Origin: Planctomycetota bacterium
GTDB lineage: Bacteria; Planctomycetota; UBA11346
Direction: 5' to 3'
DNA: 12,939 bases
Assembly: GCA_947470885.1 (NCBI GenBank)
Contig: CANIXE010000026.1
Coordinates: 1 to 12,939, forward strand
Each line of letters opens with the position of its first letter. The stretch's first letter is position 1. A model generated the notes under the pieces. The model ran no database searches. It was not told the DNA's origin and saw only the letters and a program-made list of their open reading frames with translations. The translations under genes and the position numbers were made by a program. Shown here one piece after another: positions 1-7,021 of this stretch.

Positions 1-106
1 CGAATGCTCGAATGCTCGAATGCTCGAATGCTCGAATGCTCGAATGCTCGAATGCTCGAATGCTCGAATGCTCGAATGCTCGAATGCTCGAATGCTCGAA
101 TGCTCG
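1..106. repeat. Octanucleotide tandem array (CGAATGCT)13, left arm
   Basis: Thirteen perfect copies of CGAATGCT occupy 1-104, followed by a partial CG. The array starts at the first base of the window, so it probably continues upstream. Each unit contains an ATG, and because 8 is not a multiple of 3 these ATGs fall in all frames. The unit has no stop codon in any frame on either strand, so spurious open frames (repeating MLECSNAR) run through it. The reverse complement of the same octamer reappears at 151-179, so transcript or single-stranded DNA could fold into a long hairpin. The copies are identical, which suggests recent expansion or homogenisation. Confidence 0.97.
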
Positions 107-150
107 CAGGTCGTTCGCCCCGCAGCACGCCATGTGGCCCCAGTGTCTTC

Positions 151-179
151 CATTCGAGCATTCGAGCATTCGAGCATTC
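151..179. repeat. Inverted octamer array (AGCATTCG), right arm
   Basis: About 3.5 units of AGCATTCG, the exact reverse complement of CGAATGCT, run from 151 to 179. A 44-nt spacer (107-150) without the repeat separates it from the left array. The two arms can form a stem of up to about 28 bp. The element ends some 30 nt before the helicase start codon, so it lies in the promoter or leader region of that gene. Confidence 0.95.
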
Positions 180-185
180 CTTCAT

Positions 186-191
186 TATAAA
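186..191 (+). promoter_or_regulatory. Possible -10 element upstream of the helicase gene
   Basis: TATAAA lies in a short AT-rich patch just after the inverted octamer array and 21 nt before the ATG at 213. Initiation about 7 nt downstream would leave a leader of about 15 nt. No good -35 hexamer is visible, because the expected position falls inside the octamer array. No Shine-Dalgarno sequence precedes the ATG. This is a weak call based only on position and composition. Confidence 0.25.
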
Positions 192-212
192 GATCCCCAT
201 CATCCTCGCCCA

Positions 213-1634
213 ATGCCGAGTCCGATGATTCCCACCCTGCGCTTCGCCGACGGCACGTTGCTTCTGGAAGGCCTGGGGGATCACCTGGCCTTGGTGGGGG
301 ACCTGTGCGTGTTCGACAGCCGGGTGGGCTGCCACCGGGCTAAGGCCAGCGCCTACGAGGCGATCCTCCGCAAGCTCCACGGTGTGGTGCCCTACAAAGA
401 CGAGGCCAAGGGCTATAAGTCCCTGGAATTGGCGGAAAAACTGCCCCTACCGGTGCGCCCCTATCAGCAGGCTGCCATTGATGGCTGGATTGCCGCGAAG
501 AAGCGCGGGGTGGTGGTCCTGCCCACTGGCGCCGGAAAAAGCTACGTCGCCTTGAAGTGCATCCTTGCCGCCGCCCGCAGCACCCTGGTGCTGGCCCCCA
601 CCATTGACTTGGTGGCCCAGTGGGCCGGCGACCTGGAAAAACGCCTGGGCGTGCCCATTGGCCGCTACGGCGGCGGCGACAAGCAGTTGGAAAACATCAC
701 GGTGTCCACCTACGACTCCGGGGTGCTGCTGATGCCGTGGTACGGCAACCGCTTCGGCCTGCTGATTTGCGACGAGTGCCACCACCTGCCGGCGCCGGCC
801 ACGGCCACCGCCGCGGAGGCCTGCATCGCGCCCTTCCGTCTGGGCCTGACCGCGACCCCGGAGCGCACCGATGGCGGCCACGACCGGTTGGTGGATCTTC
901 TCGGGCCCGAGGTTCATCGCACCGGGATCACCGAACTGGAAGGACGTTTCCTCGCCAACTACCAGGTGGAGGTCATCGAGGTTGCCCTGGATCCGGACGA
1001 GCAGGCTAGCTACCAGCTGAACCGCCAGGAGTACCTGGCCTTCGCCCGGGCCGCCGGAGTGAATTTCAGCCGGGCGGACGGTTGGCAGCAGTTCATCAGC
1101 GCCGCTTCCCGGGATAGCCGGGGCCGGGCGGCGATGCGGGCGTATCGGGAACAGAAGCGCTTGTCCCGTTCCGGCCGGGGCAAGCTCCGGGCTGTGTGGG
1201 ATCTTCTGCGGGAACACGCCGGCGAACGGACGATCATCTTCACCGAGGACAACGACACGGCCTATGAAATTGGTCGGCAGTTCGTCCTCCCGGTGCTGAC
1301 CCACCACACCAAAGGGCCGGAACGCACCGCGATGCTGGACAACTTCCGCTCCGGCGTGTGGCCGGTCCTGGCCACCAGCAAGGTCCTGAACGAGGGCGTC
1401 GACGTCCCCGAGGCGGCGGTGGGCATCATCGTCAGCGGGAGTGGTAGTGTGCGCGAACACGTTCAGCGCCTGGGACGCATCCTCCGCCCCAGCAAGGACA
1501 AGGTCGCCGTGTTGTACGAGATTCTCTCCGCCGGCACCGCTGAGGCCTACACCAGCGAGCGGCGCCGGGCCCACGCGGCCTTTGATGGCGAACCGGAACC
1601 AATCCTGGTGGCCGACGATGGGGGGATAACATGA
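213..1634 (+). CDS. XPB/Rad25-type superfamily 2 DNA helicase
   Basis: A 473-residue DEAD/DEAH-type ATP-dependent DNA helicase. Visible motifs are a Q-like region RPYQQAAI (82-89), Walker A LPTGAGKS (103-110), Walker B DECH (187-190), motif III LTATPERTDG (212-221), motif V ATSKVLNEGVDVP (387-399) and motif VI QRLGRILRP (418-426). A short N-terminal region (1-80) precedes the motor, as in compact archaeal and bacterial XPB proteins. By family, XPB translocates on or unwinds duplex DNA in nucleotide excision repair, and archaeal XPB works with the nuclease Bax1. The next gene is a Bax1-type protein, which supports the assignment. The open frame extends upstream through the octamer array to the window edge. 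I chose ATG 213 because residues before it are repeat-encoded; ATG 225 is an alternative. No Shine-Dalgarno is visible. A bacterial repair role is inferred. Confidence 0.9.
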   Translation: MPSPMIPTLRFADGTLLLEGLGDHLALVGDLCVFDSRVGCHRAKASAYEAILRKLHGVVPYKDEAKGYKSLELAEKLPLPVRPYQQAAIDGWIAAKKRGVVVLPTGAGKSYVALKCILAAARSTLVLAPTIDLVAQWAGDLEKRLGVPIGRYGGGDKQLENITVSTYDSGVLLMPWYGNRFGLLICDECHHLPAPATATAAEACIAPFRLGLTATPERTDGGHDRLVDLLGPEVHRTGITELEGRFLANYQVEVIEVALDPDEQASYQLNRQEYLAFARAAGVNFSRADGWQQFISAASRDSRGRAAMRAYREQKRLSRSGRGKLRAVWDLLREHAGERTIIFTEDNDTAYEIGRQFVLPVLTHHTKGPERTAMLDNFRSGVWPVLATSKVLNEGVDVPEAAVGIIVSGSGSVREHVQRLGRILRPSKDKVAVLYEILSAGTAEAYTSERRRAHAAFDGEPEPILVADDGGIT

Positions 1635-1645
1635 ACATCCTGCTT

Positions 1646-1681
1646 CGTCCGGTCGTCCGGTCGTCCGGTCGTCCGGTCGTC
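1646..1681. repeat. Octanucleotide tandem array (CGTCCGGT)4, left arm
   Basis: Four perfect copies of CGTCCGGT (1646-1677) are followed by a broken copy. The array starts 11 nt after the helicase stop codon. Like the first octamer, this unit has no stop codon in any frame on either strand. It faces the inverted array at 1744-1799 across a spacer of about 60 nt. The sequence is unrelated to CGAATGCT, but unit length and layout match. Confidence 0.95.
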
Positions 1682-1743
1682 GGACCCCATCCATGGCGGG
1701 GAATCTTAGGGGGGGATCGAGACTGGTTTCCTGTCTTTGGACG

Positions 1744-1799
1744 ACCGGACGACCGGATGACCGGACGACCGGACGATGAAAGGACCGGACGACCGGACG
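1744..1799. repeat. Inverted octamer array (ACCGGACG)7, right arm
   Basis: Seven consecutive 8-nt units run from 1744 to 1799. Five are exactly ACCGGACG, the reverse complement of CGTCCGGT. One (1752-1759) has a single change, and one (1776-1783, ATGAAAGG) is highly diverged but keeps the 8-nt register. The sequence just before 1744 also looks like a decayed unit. The array ends 13 nt before the start codon of the Bax1-type gene. Pairing with 1646-1677 would give a GC-rich stem of about 32 bp in the helicase-nuclease mRNA. Confidence 0.95.
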
Positions 1800-1812
1800 C
1801 GGAAACGACGCC

Positions 1813-3012
1813 ATGCTGACCAAGGATCTTCTGCGCCATCGCCTGGGAAATGGCACGGTCACGCCCCTGTTGCTGAAGGCGACCCCGTCCATCGTGGAAT
1901 TGACCGAGGCGATCCTCGCCCACTGGAATGGCGGCATCGGCGGTCGCCTGGGGGACCTGGAAGACGCGGCGATGCCGATTCTGCACCAGACGAAGTCCCT
2001 GCTGGTGGCGAAAGGGCTGCAAAAGTTGATCCTGGATGAATGTCGGTTCGCCGATGCGGCCAGCGCAGCGGTATTGCGGGAACAGGCCTTCGCCCACAGC
2101 GCCCGGTTGCTGGCGAAGGCGCCCCCCACCGGCGAGACCCATCGCGCCGCCGTGGCCCAGGCCGTGGGTCTGTCCGCCGACGCCCTGCAGGAAGGGCTGT
2201 ACGCCGACCTGCCGGACTTCGCCCGCCTGGAAGCTGGATGCTCCCTGAGCGTTCCCGACCTGATCGGCCGCTATAATTTGTCCCAGTGCCAGGGTTTACT
2301 GCTGACCGCCAAGGAGCTGACGGTCACGATCCACGACAGCGACACTGCCCTGCGTCGGAAGCTCCTGGCGAACCTGCGATTCCGCCGCCTGCTGGCGGAG
2401 GTCGCCGGCACCGGCAGCGCCCTGACCCTGATCGTGTCCGGGCCGGGGTCGGTGCTGGATCAGGCCGCCCGCTACGGAATGAACCTGGCGCTGTTCCTGC
2501 CCGCCCTGGCCTGTTGCCGGCGGTGGAATGCCACCGCCTGGGTTCAGCCCGCCCGGACGGGTGCGCCGGTGGAACTGGCCCTGTCGGATGAAACCGGCTT
2601 GGTGGGGGACAGCCGCCTGCTGGGTCATGTCCCCGAGGAAGTCACCGTGTTCGCCCAGACCTTGGCGGCGGCCTGCCCGGAGTGGCGGCTGGCGGAGCTC
2701 GAGCCGATCCAGCTGCCCGGAGGTGAGCTGGTGGTCCCGGACTTGTGCATCGTCGCCGGCGGGGTGACCACTCCGGTGGAATTGTTTCATCGTTGGCACG
2801 CCAGCGGCTTGACTCGACGTCTGGCCCAGCTGGCGAAAAAGGGGGCGCCTCGCTTGCTCATCGGGGTTGACAGGGCGGTGGCGAAACGCCCGGAATTCAA
2901 GGGCCTGGACGATCATCCGGCCTTCGCCGCCCGGGGTTTCCGGTTCAGCGAGATGCCGACGGTGCGGGCACTGAAAGAGGCGGTGGAGCGTTCATGCGTT
3001 CACGACAGCTGA
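1813..3012 (+). CDS. DUF790/Bax1-type nuclease, partner of XPB helicase
   Basis: A 399-residue protein matching the DUF790 (Bax1) family in layout. It has an N-terminal MLTKDLLRHRL segment, a helical middle, the signature RYNLSQCQGLLL (153-164), and a C-terminal nuclease-like core. The core contains GGELVVPD (303-310) followed by TPVELFHRWH (320-329) and a conserved-looking LTRRLAQLAKKG. By family, Bax1 is a structure-specific DNA endonuclease that binds XPB and cuts at bubble or fork structures during repair. D310 and E323 are the likely metal ligands. A clear lysine of the PD-(D/E)xK type is not evident after E323, so activity should not be assumed. It lies directly downstream of the helicase gene, separated by the octamer hairpin. 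The ATG at 1813 has only a weak GGAA upstream. Family assignment is from memory of the motif pattern. Confidence 0.82.
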   Translation: MLTKDLLRHRLGNGTVTPLLLKATPSIVELTEAILAHWNGGIGGRLGDLEDAAMPILHQTKSLLVAKGLQKLILDECRFADAASAAVLREQAFAHSARLLAKAPPTGETHRAAVAQAVGLSADALQEGLYADLPDFARLEAGCSLSVPDLIGRYNLSQCQGLLLTAKELTVTIHDSDTALRRKLLANLRFRRLLAEVAGTGSALTLIVSGPGSVLDQAARYGMNLALFLPALACCRRWNATAWVQPARTGAPVELALSDETGLVGDSRLLGHVPEEVTVFAQTLAAACPEWRLAELEPIQLPGGELVVPDLCIVAGGVTTPVELFHRWHASGLTRRLAQLAKKGAPRLLIGVDRAVAKRPEFKGLDDHPAFAARGFRFSEMPTVRALKEAVERSCVHDS

Positions 3013-3024
3013 CGGGTTGCACCC

Positions 3025-3028
3025 GAGG
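3025..3028 (+). promoter_or_regulatory. Shine-Dalgarno GAGG for the glycosyltransferase
   Basis: GAGG ends 9 nt before the ATG at 3038. TTG codons at 3017, 3032 and 3035 are in frame, but their spacing to this site is wrong or absent, so 3038 is the preferred start. Confidence 0.55.
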
Positions 3029-3037
3029 CGATTGTTG

Positions 3038-4726
3038 ATGACCTTTCCGGCCATGCCTCTTTCACTGCGTTTTTGGCCCGTGACTCTGATCCTGGCCCTG
3101 CTGCCGGTGTGGGGCGTTGGCCTGTTCGCCCGGGGCCTGTGGACCCCGGATGAACCCCGGGAGGCCGCCATTGCCGGAGCCATGGCGGATGGAGCGGGTT
3201 GGGCTGTGCCGGTGCTGGCTGGGGTGCCGTTCTGCGAGAAGCCTCCCCTGACCTATTGGTTGGCGGGGGCCTCCATCAGCATTTTTGGTCGGAATCCTCC
3301 AGCGGCCCGGATTCCTAATTTACTGTGGGCGGCTCTGGCGGTGTTGGCGGTGGGCGGCTTGGCGGCCGCCGCCGCGGGGGGCGGACGTTCTGGGGCGGTG
3401 GCGGGGCTGGTGGCGGGCCTGGCCATGGGCACCAGTGAATTGACCGCCCAAGTGTTGATCTGGCTGGCCAGTGATGCGCCCTTAACCACGGGTGTCTGCG
3501 TGACCCTGTTCGGGGCCTGGCGAGGCCTGAACGCCACCACCACCCGGTCCCGACTGGGCTGGTACCTCCTGATGCACGCCGGCCTGGCCCTGGGTTTCCT
3601 GGCGAAAAACATCGTGGCCTGGGTGTTCCCCGGCCTGGCGTTCATCGCCTTTCTGGTCTGGGAATGGCGGTTCCGGGAGCTTCTGCGTTGGGAACTTTGG
3701 ATCGGCTTTGGCCTCCAGGCGGTGTTGATCGGGCCGTGGATCTGGGGCGTGGCCCAGCATCCAGATGCCCGGCAACTGCTGAAAGTGTTCTTCTACGACA
3801 ACTTGGTGGGTCGGTTCATTCCGGTGGAGGGCGTGAGCTACCAGGACGGCCATCGCAACTGGCTGGGCAAATACCTGGTGGAATTGCCGGCGTTTCTATT
3901 GCCGTGGACCTTCTTGGCGGCGGCGGCGGTGCGCCGGGCCTGGGCGGGCTGTCTGATCGCTGGGCCGGATCGGGCCGGGTGGCGGTTTGCGGTGGCGGCT
4001 CTGGTTCCAGCCATCGCCCTGTTGTCCGTCAGCAATACCGCACGGGGGATCTACCTCGCCCCGGTTTTGCCGGGGATGATGGTGGCCATCGGCCTTTGGG
4101 CGGCTCGGCATGGTGGCCAGCCGGATCGCTTTGAACGGGGTTGCCTGTGGGGAACCGGGGCACTGGTGGTGGTCCTGGCGATCCTCGGACCGGTGGCGGG
4201 TCAGGGGTTGTCGATGTGGTGGCAGGGTGTTGCCTTGAATTTGGCTCTGGTCGTCGACGCGGGATTGTGGGTGGGCGGAATATTCCTGACAGGCCTGGCG
4301 GTCCGTCGGGCCTTGATCGGGCATTGGGCGGAGGGGGCCGCCTTGTTGGGCGGGGCGGTGGCCTTGGCCCTGGTGGGAGGTATCAGCACAGGATTGGCAG
4401 TGGTGGATCGCTGGCAGGATCCGGCACCCATGACCCGGGCGATGGCTGAAATCGCCAAAAACGGACCGGTGGCGATCTACCAGCCGGATGAAACCACCCT
4501 GGCGGCCCTGGATTGGCAGGAACGGTTGCGGCCGAACGTGCTGACGACACCCGCCCAAGTGGTCGCCTTGGTGTCGGCCCAGCCCAATGTGCGCATTTTG
4601 GTGAAGCAGCCCCGTTCAGGTCCCGGCGGCCCTGGCCAATCCTTGTTGGATCTGGGTTTGCTTGAGGTCCAACGGCTGGACATTCCCGGTGGCCGTCGGC
4701 ACGCGCTCTTTGCGAGGAAACCGTAG
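3038..4726 (+). CDS. PMT_2/ArnT-like integral membrane glycosyltransferase
   Basis: A 562-residue membrane protein of the ArnT/PMT_2 (dolichyl- or undecaprenyl-phosphate-sugar transferase, GT-C fold) superfamily. After the first hydrophobic helix (about 13-31) comes the family's catalytic-loop motif TPDEPREA (36-43), with D38 and E39 as candidate catalytic acids. It is followed by EKPPLTYWL (67-75), another hallmark. Some ten or more hydrophobic segments fill residues 13-450. The last 110 residues look soluble and probably sit outside the membrane. By family, the enzyme moves a sugar from a polyprenyl-phosphate carrier to lipid A, another glycan or a protein; the acceptor cannot be told here. 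A GAGG at 3025-3028, 9 nt before ATG 3038, decides the start over upstream TTG codons. It starts 25 nt after the Bax1-type gene and may share its transcript without sharing its function. Confidence 0.88.
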   Translation: MTFPAMPLSLRFWPVTLILALLPVWGVGLFARGLWTPDEPREAAIAGAMADGAGWAVPVLAGVPFCEKPPLTYWLAGASISIFGRNPPAARIPNLLWAALAVLAVGGLAAAAAGGGRSGAVAGLVAGLAMGTSELTAQVLIWLASDAPLTTGVCVTLFGAWRGLNATTTRSRLGWYLLMHAGLALGFLAKNIVAWVFPGLAFIAFLVWEWRFRELLRWELWIGFGLQAVLIGPWIWGVAQHPDARQLLKVFFYDNLVGRFIPVEGVSYQDGHRNWLGKYLVELPAFLLPWTFLAAAAVRRAWAGCLIAGPDRAGWRFAVAALVPAIALLSVSNTARGIYLAPVLPGMMVAIGLWAARHGGQPDRFERGCLWGTGALVVVLAILGPVAGQGLSMWWQGVALNLALVVDAGLWVGGIFLTGLAVRRALIGHWAEGAALLGGAVALALVGGISTGLAVVDRWQDPAPMTRAMAEIAKNGPVAIYQPDETTLAALDWQERLRPNVLTTPAQVVALVSAQPNVRILVKQPRSGPGGPGQSLLDLGLLEVQRLDIPGGRRHALFARKP

Positions 4727-4748
4727 GCCGATCGATTCACTCGATGGC
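4727..4748. terminator. Small hairpin between convergent genes
   Basis: GCC-G-ATCGA, a TTCAC loop and TCGAT-GGC form an 8-bp stem with one bulged G, between the converging glycosyltransferase and FHA-kinase genes. It starts right after the glycosyltransferase TAG and overlaps the kinase TGA (4737-4739). No T-tract follows on either strand, so it is at best a weak bidirectional terminator. Confidence 0.25.
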
Positions 4749-6830
4749 ATAGACTTCGTGGTTGCCCACGGAAGCCTTCAATGGACGGCCTCCGGCGATC
4801 AGGCGCAGGCCCGGGGTCACCGGCTGCCATTCCGCCTCTCCGGTGCGGTAGAGCCAGCGACCCTGATACATCGCCAACTCCAGATGGTCACCCCGGCTCG
4901 AGGGCAGGACCAGGTCGGCTCCGGGACCGCCGATGAGGATCCGGCGAAGGACCAGCGCATAGGCCATCCCGGGACGATTGTCCGGGCGGGAGAGAACACA
5001 GCAGTCTATTGCGTGGTCGTGGTCGATACCGCAGGGGCTGCTGCCGGTGGAATCCGGGGCGCCGGGCATCTCCCGCAGGCGACCGGTACGCCGAGCCACC
5101 ACATGAAGTTTGAGTTGGATGGCCCCCGCCACGGTCATCGAGTGCTCGCCCGGAGTGAGAACCTGGGCCGAGGACGGTGTCATCGCCAAGCCATCGATGA
5201 TGGTGCCGTTGCTTGCCCCCAAGTCGCCCACCAGCAGTCGGGAACTCCCAGGATCGAATTGCAGGCGAAAATGCTGACGGCTGACTTTCAGGCAATCGTC
5301 CCGGTACTGGGTAGTAGGGTACTTACGCAGGCAGACATCCACGGGCGGTTCCCGCAGTTTGCCGCAGACCAGGATCCGTTTTGCAAACAGGGCCAGATGC
5401 AGGCCATCACCCGTAAGTAGCAACCAGGGATTGTCGATGGCGGTGGTGAACTGACCGGCCAGGCCGGGATTGTACGGCTCTGGCATGGGGGTGGTGGCCG
5501 CGGCACCATCTGACCATTCAGCGGCGCCAACCTGGATGGTCAGATTCAGATCGCCCGCATCCGCAACTTCGCCTTTGTTGGGGACGACAGTGGCCCGGCT
5601 GCCGCTCTCAGCATTTCCGTAGCGAGATCCCTGGTGAGTGCTCGACCCCGAATGAGAACCAGGGCGGGAGCCGGAACCCGGCCCAACTCTGGAGCCGGAA
5701 CCGGATCCGGGTTCCTGGGCCGTACCATCCGACAGATCGGCGGTGATGGTCGCCTCAATGCTGCTCGAAGAGGGGCGCACCGCGGAATGCAATCCGCTTT
5801 CGCTGCCAGCGCCTCCCAGGGCAGCCAGCAAGGCAGTGCGCATGGCCTGGGGATCCAGGTAGCGATCCTCCCGTTTCTTGGCCATGCACTTGACGATGAT
5901 CTGGTGGGTGGCGCCACTGACGTTCCTGTTGACGGTGCGGATGTCGGGAATCGGCGCCGTGCAATGGGCATGGAGGACTTCCTGCAACCGTCCCTTGTAG
6001 GGATCGGTGCCCGCCAGGCAGTAATACAGTACCGCTCCAAGGGCATAGATGTCGCTGCGGATGTCCAAGTCCGGGTCAGCGATGACCTGTTCCGGCGACA
6101 TATAATAAGGGCTGCCCACCAGGGCGCCCTCCATAGTTAACTGGGTCCGTTCGGTGGAGGTGGAACGGGCGATGCCGAAGTCGGCCAGTTTTGCTTTGCC
6201 GTCTGGCGAGGCGAAAATGTTGGCGGGCTTGATGTCTCGGTGGATGAGCTGGCGCTGCTGGGCAATCACCAGGGCATCGGCCACTTGATAGACAATGGCC
6301 AGGGCCAGGGATTCCGGCAAGGCGCCGTGGGATTCCACCATATCCTTGAGATCACCGTGCTCGACGAAATCCAGGACCATGAACAGGGTTCCGTCTGAGG
6401 CCGCTCCACTGCCGATGGCGCGCACGACAGAATCGTGCTGCAGGTCCATCATATATTTTACTTCCCGCTCGAAACGGTAACGGATCTCGGCGTTGGAGGC
6501 CATTTGTCCGCGCATGGTCTTCACCACCGCCAGGTGCCCATCTGGGGTACCGGCCAACCAGACACTACCCATGCCGCCGTCGGCCAAGTGGGCCAGGGCG
6601 GTATAGTCGCCAAAGGAGACTTGGTCCGGCTGGGGCAGATGCTCGATCAGCTTCTTTGCCACGAGGGGCGGCAGCATGCCCTTGCGGTTGAGAAATCCCC
6701 GAACTTTATCCGGGGTATCCACTCCGTGATGGTGTAGCAGCACCGCCAGACGGGCACACTGGGCCCGGTCGAGGGTGCGACGTTTGCGGGCCATCTGGAC
6801 GAGGGCTTCGGCGGCGAGGGGAAGTGACAT
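4737..6830 (-). CDS. Soluble Ser/Thr protein kinase with FHA domain
   Basis: 697 residues from the ATG at 6830; an in-frame TTG at 6869 would add 13, and neither start has a clear Shine-Dalgarno. Residues 1-75 form a basic helical region I do not recognise. The Hanks-type kinase domain (about 76-337) has glycine loop ADGGMGSVW (83-91), K104, alpha-C E123, HRDIKPAN (197-204), DFG (217-219) and SPE (245-247), so it should be active. A Gly/Ser-rich linker with repeated GSGS (about 373-401) follows. An FHA domain (about 472-579) shows SRQHF (517-521) and GASNGT (538-543), the phosphothreonine-binding S/R/H/N set. The last 70 residues (625-697) resemble a decayed second FHA fold. No membrane segment is seen, so it is cytoplasmic. 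It is divergent from the receptor kinase gene, suggesting it binds phosphorylated partners of that system. Confidence 0.92.
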   Translation of the reverse strand: MSLPLAAEALVQMARKRRTLDRAQCARLAVLLHHHGVDTPDKVRGFLNRKGMLPPLVAKKLIEHLPQPDQVSFGDYTALAHLADGGMGSVWLAGTPDGHLAVVKTMRGQMASNAEIRYRFEREVKYMMDLQHDSVVRAIGSGAASDGTLFMVLDFVEHGDLKDMVESHGALPESLALAIVYQVADALVIAQQRQLIHRDIKPANIFASPDGKAKLADFGIARSTSTERTQLTMEGALVGSPYYMSPEQVIADPDLDIRSDIYALGAVLYYCLAGTDPYKGRLQEVLHAHCTAPIPDIRTVNRNVSGATHQIIVKCMAKKREDRYLDPQAMRTALLAALGGAGSESGLHSAVRPSSSSIEATITADLSDGTAQEPGSGSGSRVGPGSGSRPGSHSGSSTHQGSRYGNAESGSRATVVPNKGEVADAGDLNLTIQVGAAEWSDGAAATTPMPEPYNPGLAGQFTTAIDNPWLLLTGDGLHLALFAKRILVCGKLREPPVDVCLRKYPTTQYRDDCLKVSRQHFRLQFDPGSSRLLVGDLGASNGTIIDGLAMTPSSAQVLTPGEHSMTVAGAIQLKLHVVARRTGRLREMPGAPDSTGSSPCGIDHDHAIDCCVLSRPDNRPGMAYALVLRRILIGGPGADLVLPSSRGDHLELAMYQGRWLYRTGEAEWQPVTPGLRLIAGGRPLKASVGNHEVYAIE

Positions 6831-7021
6831 ACGGCTTCGACAGCCTGGGTTGGAAGGCGTCGGGGTCAAAGGTTTAGGTTCACGGGGGTCATTTCACTAC
6901 AGTGGGAGGGAGTTAGTTGTTTCTGCTTGATACATTTCTACCAACTTATCCAATCATCAAGCTGGCGTCCAAAACCGAACCGGTAATCACCGCAGCTTTT
7001 TAATTCACCTTCCGAACCGCC
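6831..7021. promoter_or_regulatory. Divergent intergenic region between two kinase genes
   Basis: This 191-nt gap separates the start codons of the minus-strand FHA kinase and the plus-strand receptor kinase, so both promoters should lie here. About 6910-6960 and 6995-7010 are AT-rich against the GC-rich surroundings. TTGATA (6927-6932) and TATCCA (6947-6952) resemble promoter hexamers, but their 14-nt spacing is too short, and I found no convincing sigma-70 pair on either strand. No strong operator palindrome is visible. The role is inferred from position. Confidence 0.5.

Noticed and set aside
1..179. Octamer arrays as a CRISPR array
   Set aside because: Units are 8 nt, directly abutting and without unique spacers, and no cas genes are present.
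4..228. Open frames encoding repeated MLECSNAR peptides
   Set aside because: They come from the octamer having no stop codon in any frame. There is no ribosome-binding site and no non-repeat protein content.
1631..1819. Small open frame rich in RPVVRSSG and GRPDD
   Set aside because: It is composed of translated octamer repeat arms and overlaps the starts of real features. There is no sign of selection as protein.
447..2129. 560-residue open frame on the minus strand
   Set aside because: It lies opposite the helicase and nuclease genes, runs through the stop-free octamer arrays and shows no recognisable domain. It is a shadow frame of GC-rich coding DNA.
4662..5420. 252-residue plus-strand open frame
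   Set aside because: It overlaps the end of the glycosyltransferase and is antisense to the FHA kinase, which has clear domain motifs. It has no recognisable content.
6927..6952. TTGATA ... TATCCA as a sigma-70 promoter for the receptor kinase
   Set aside because: The 14-nt spacing is too short and the -10 match is poor, so it is mentioned only within the intergenic region.
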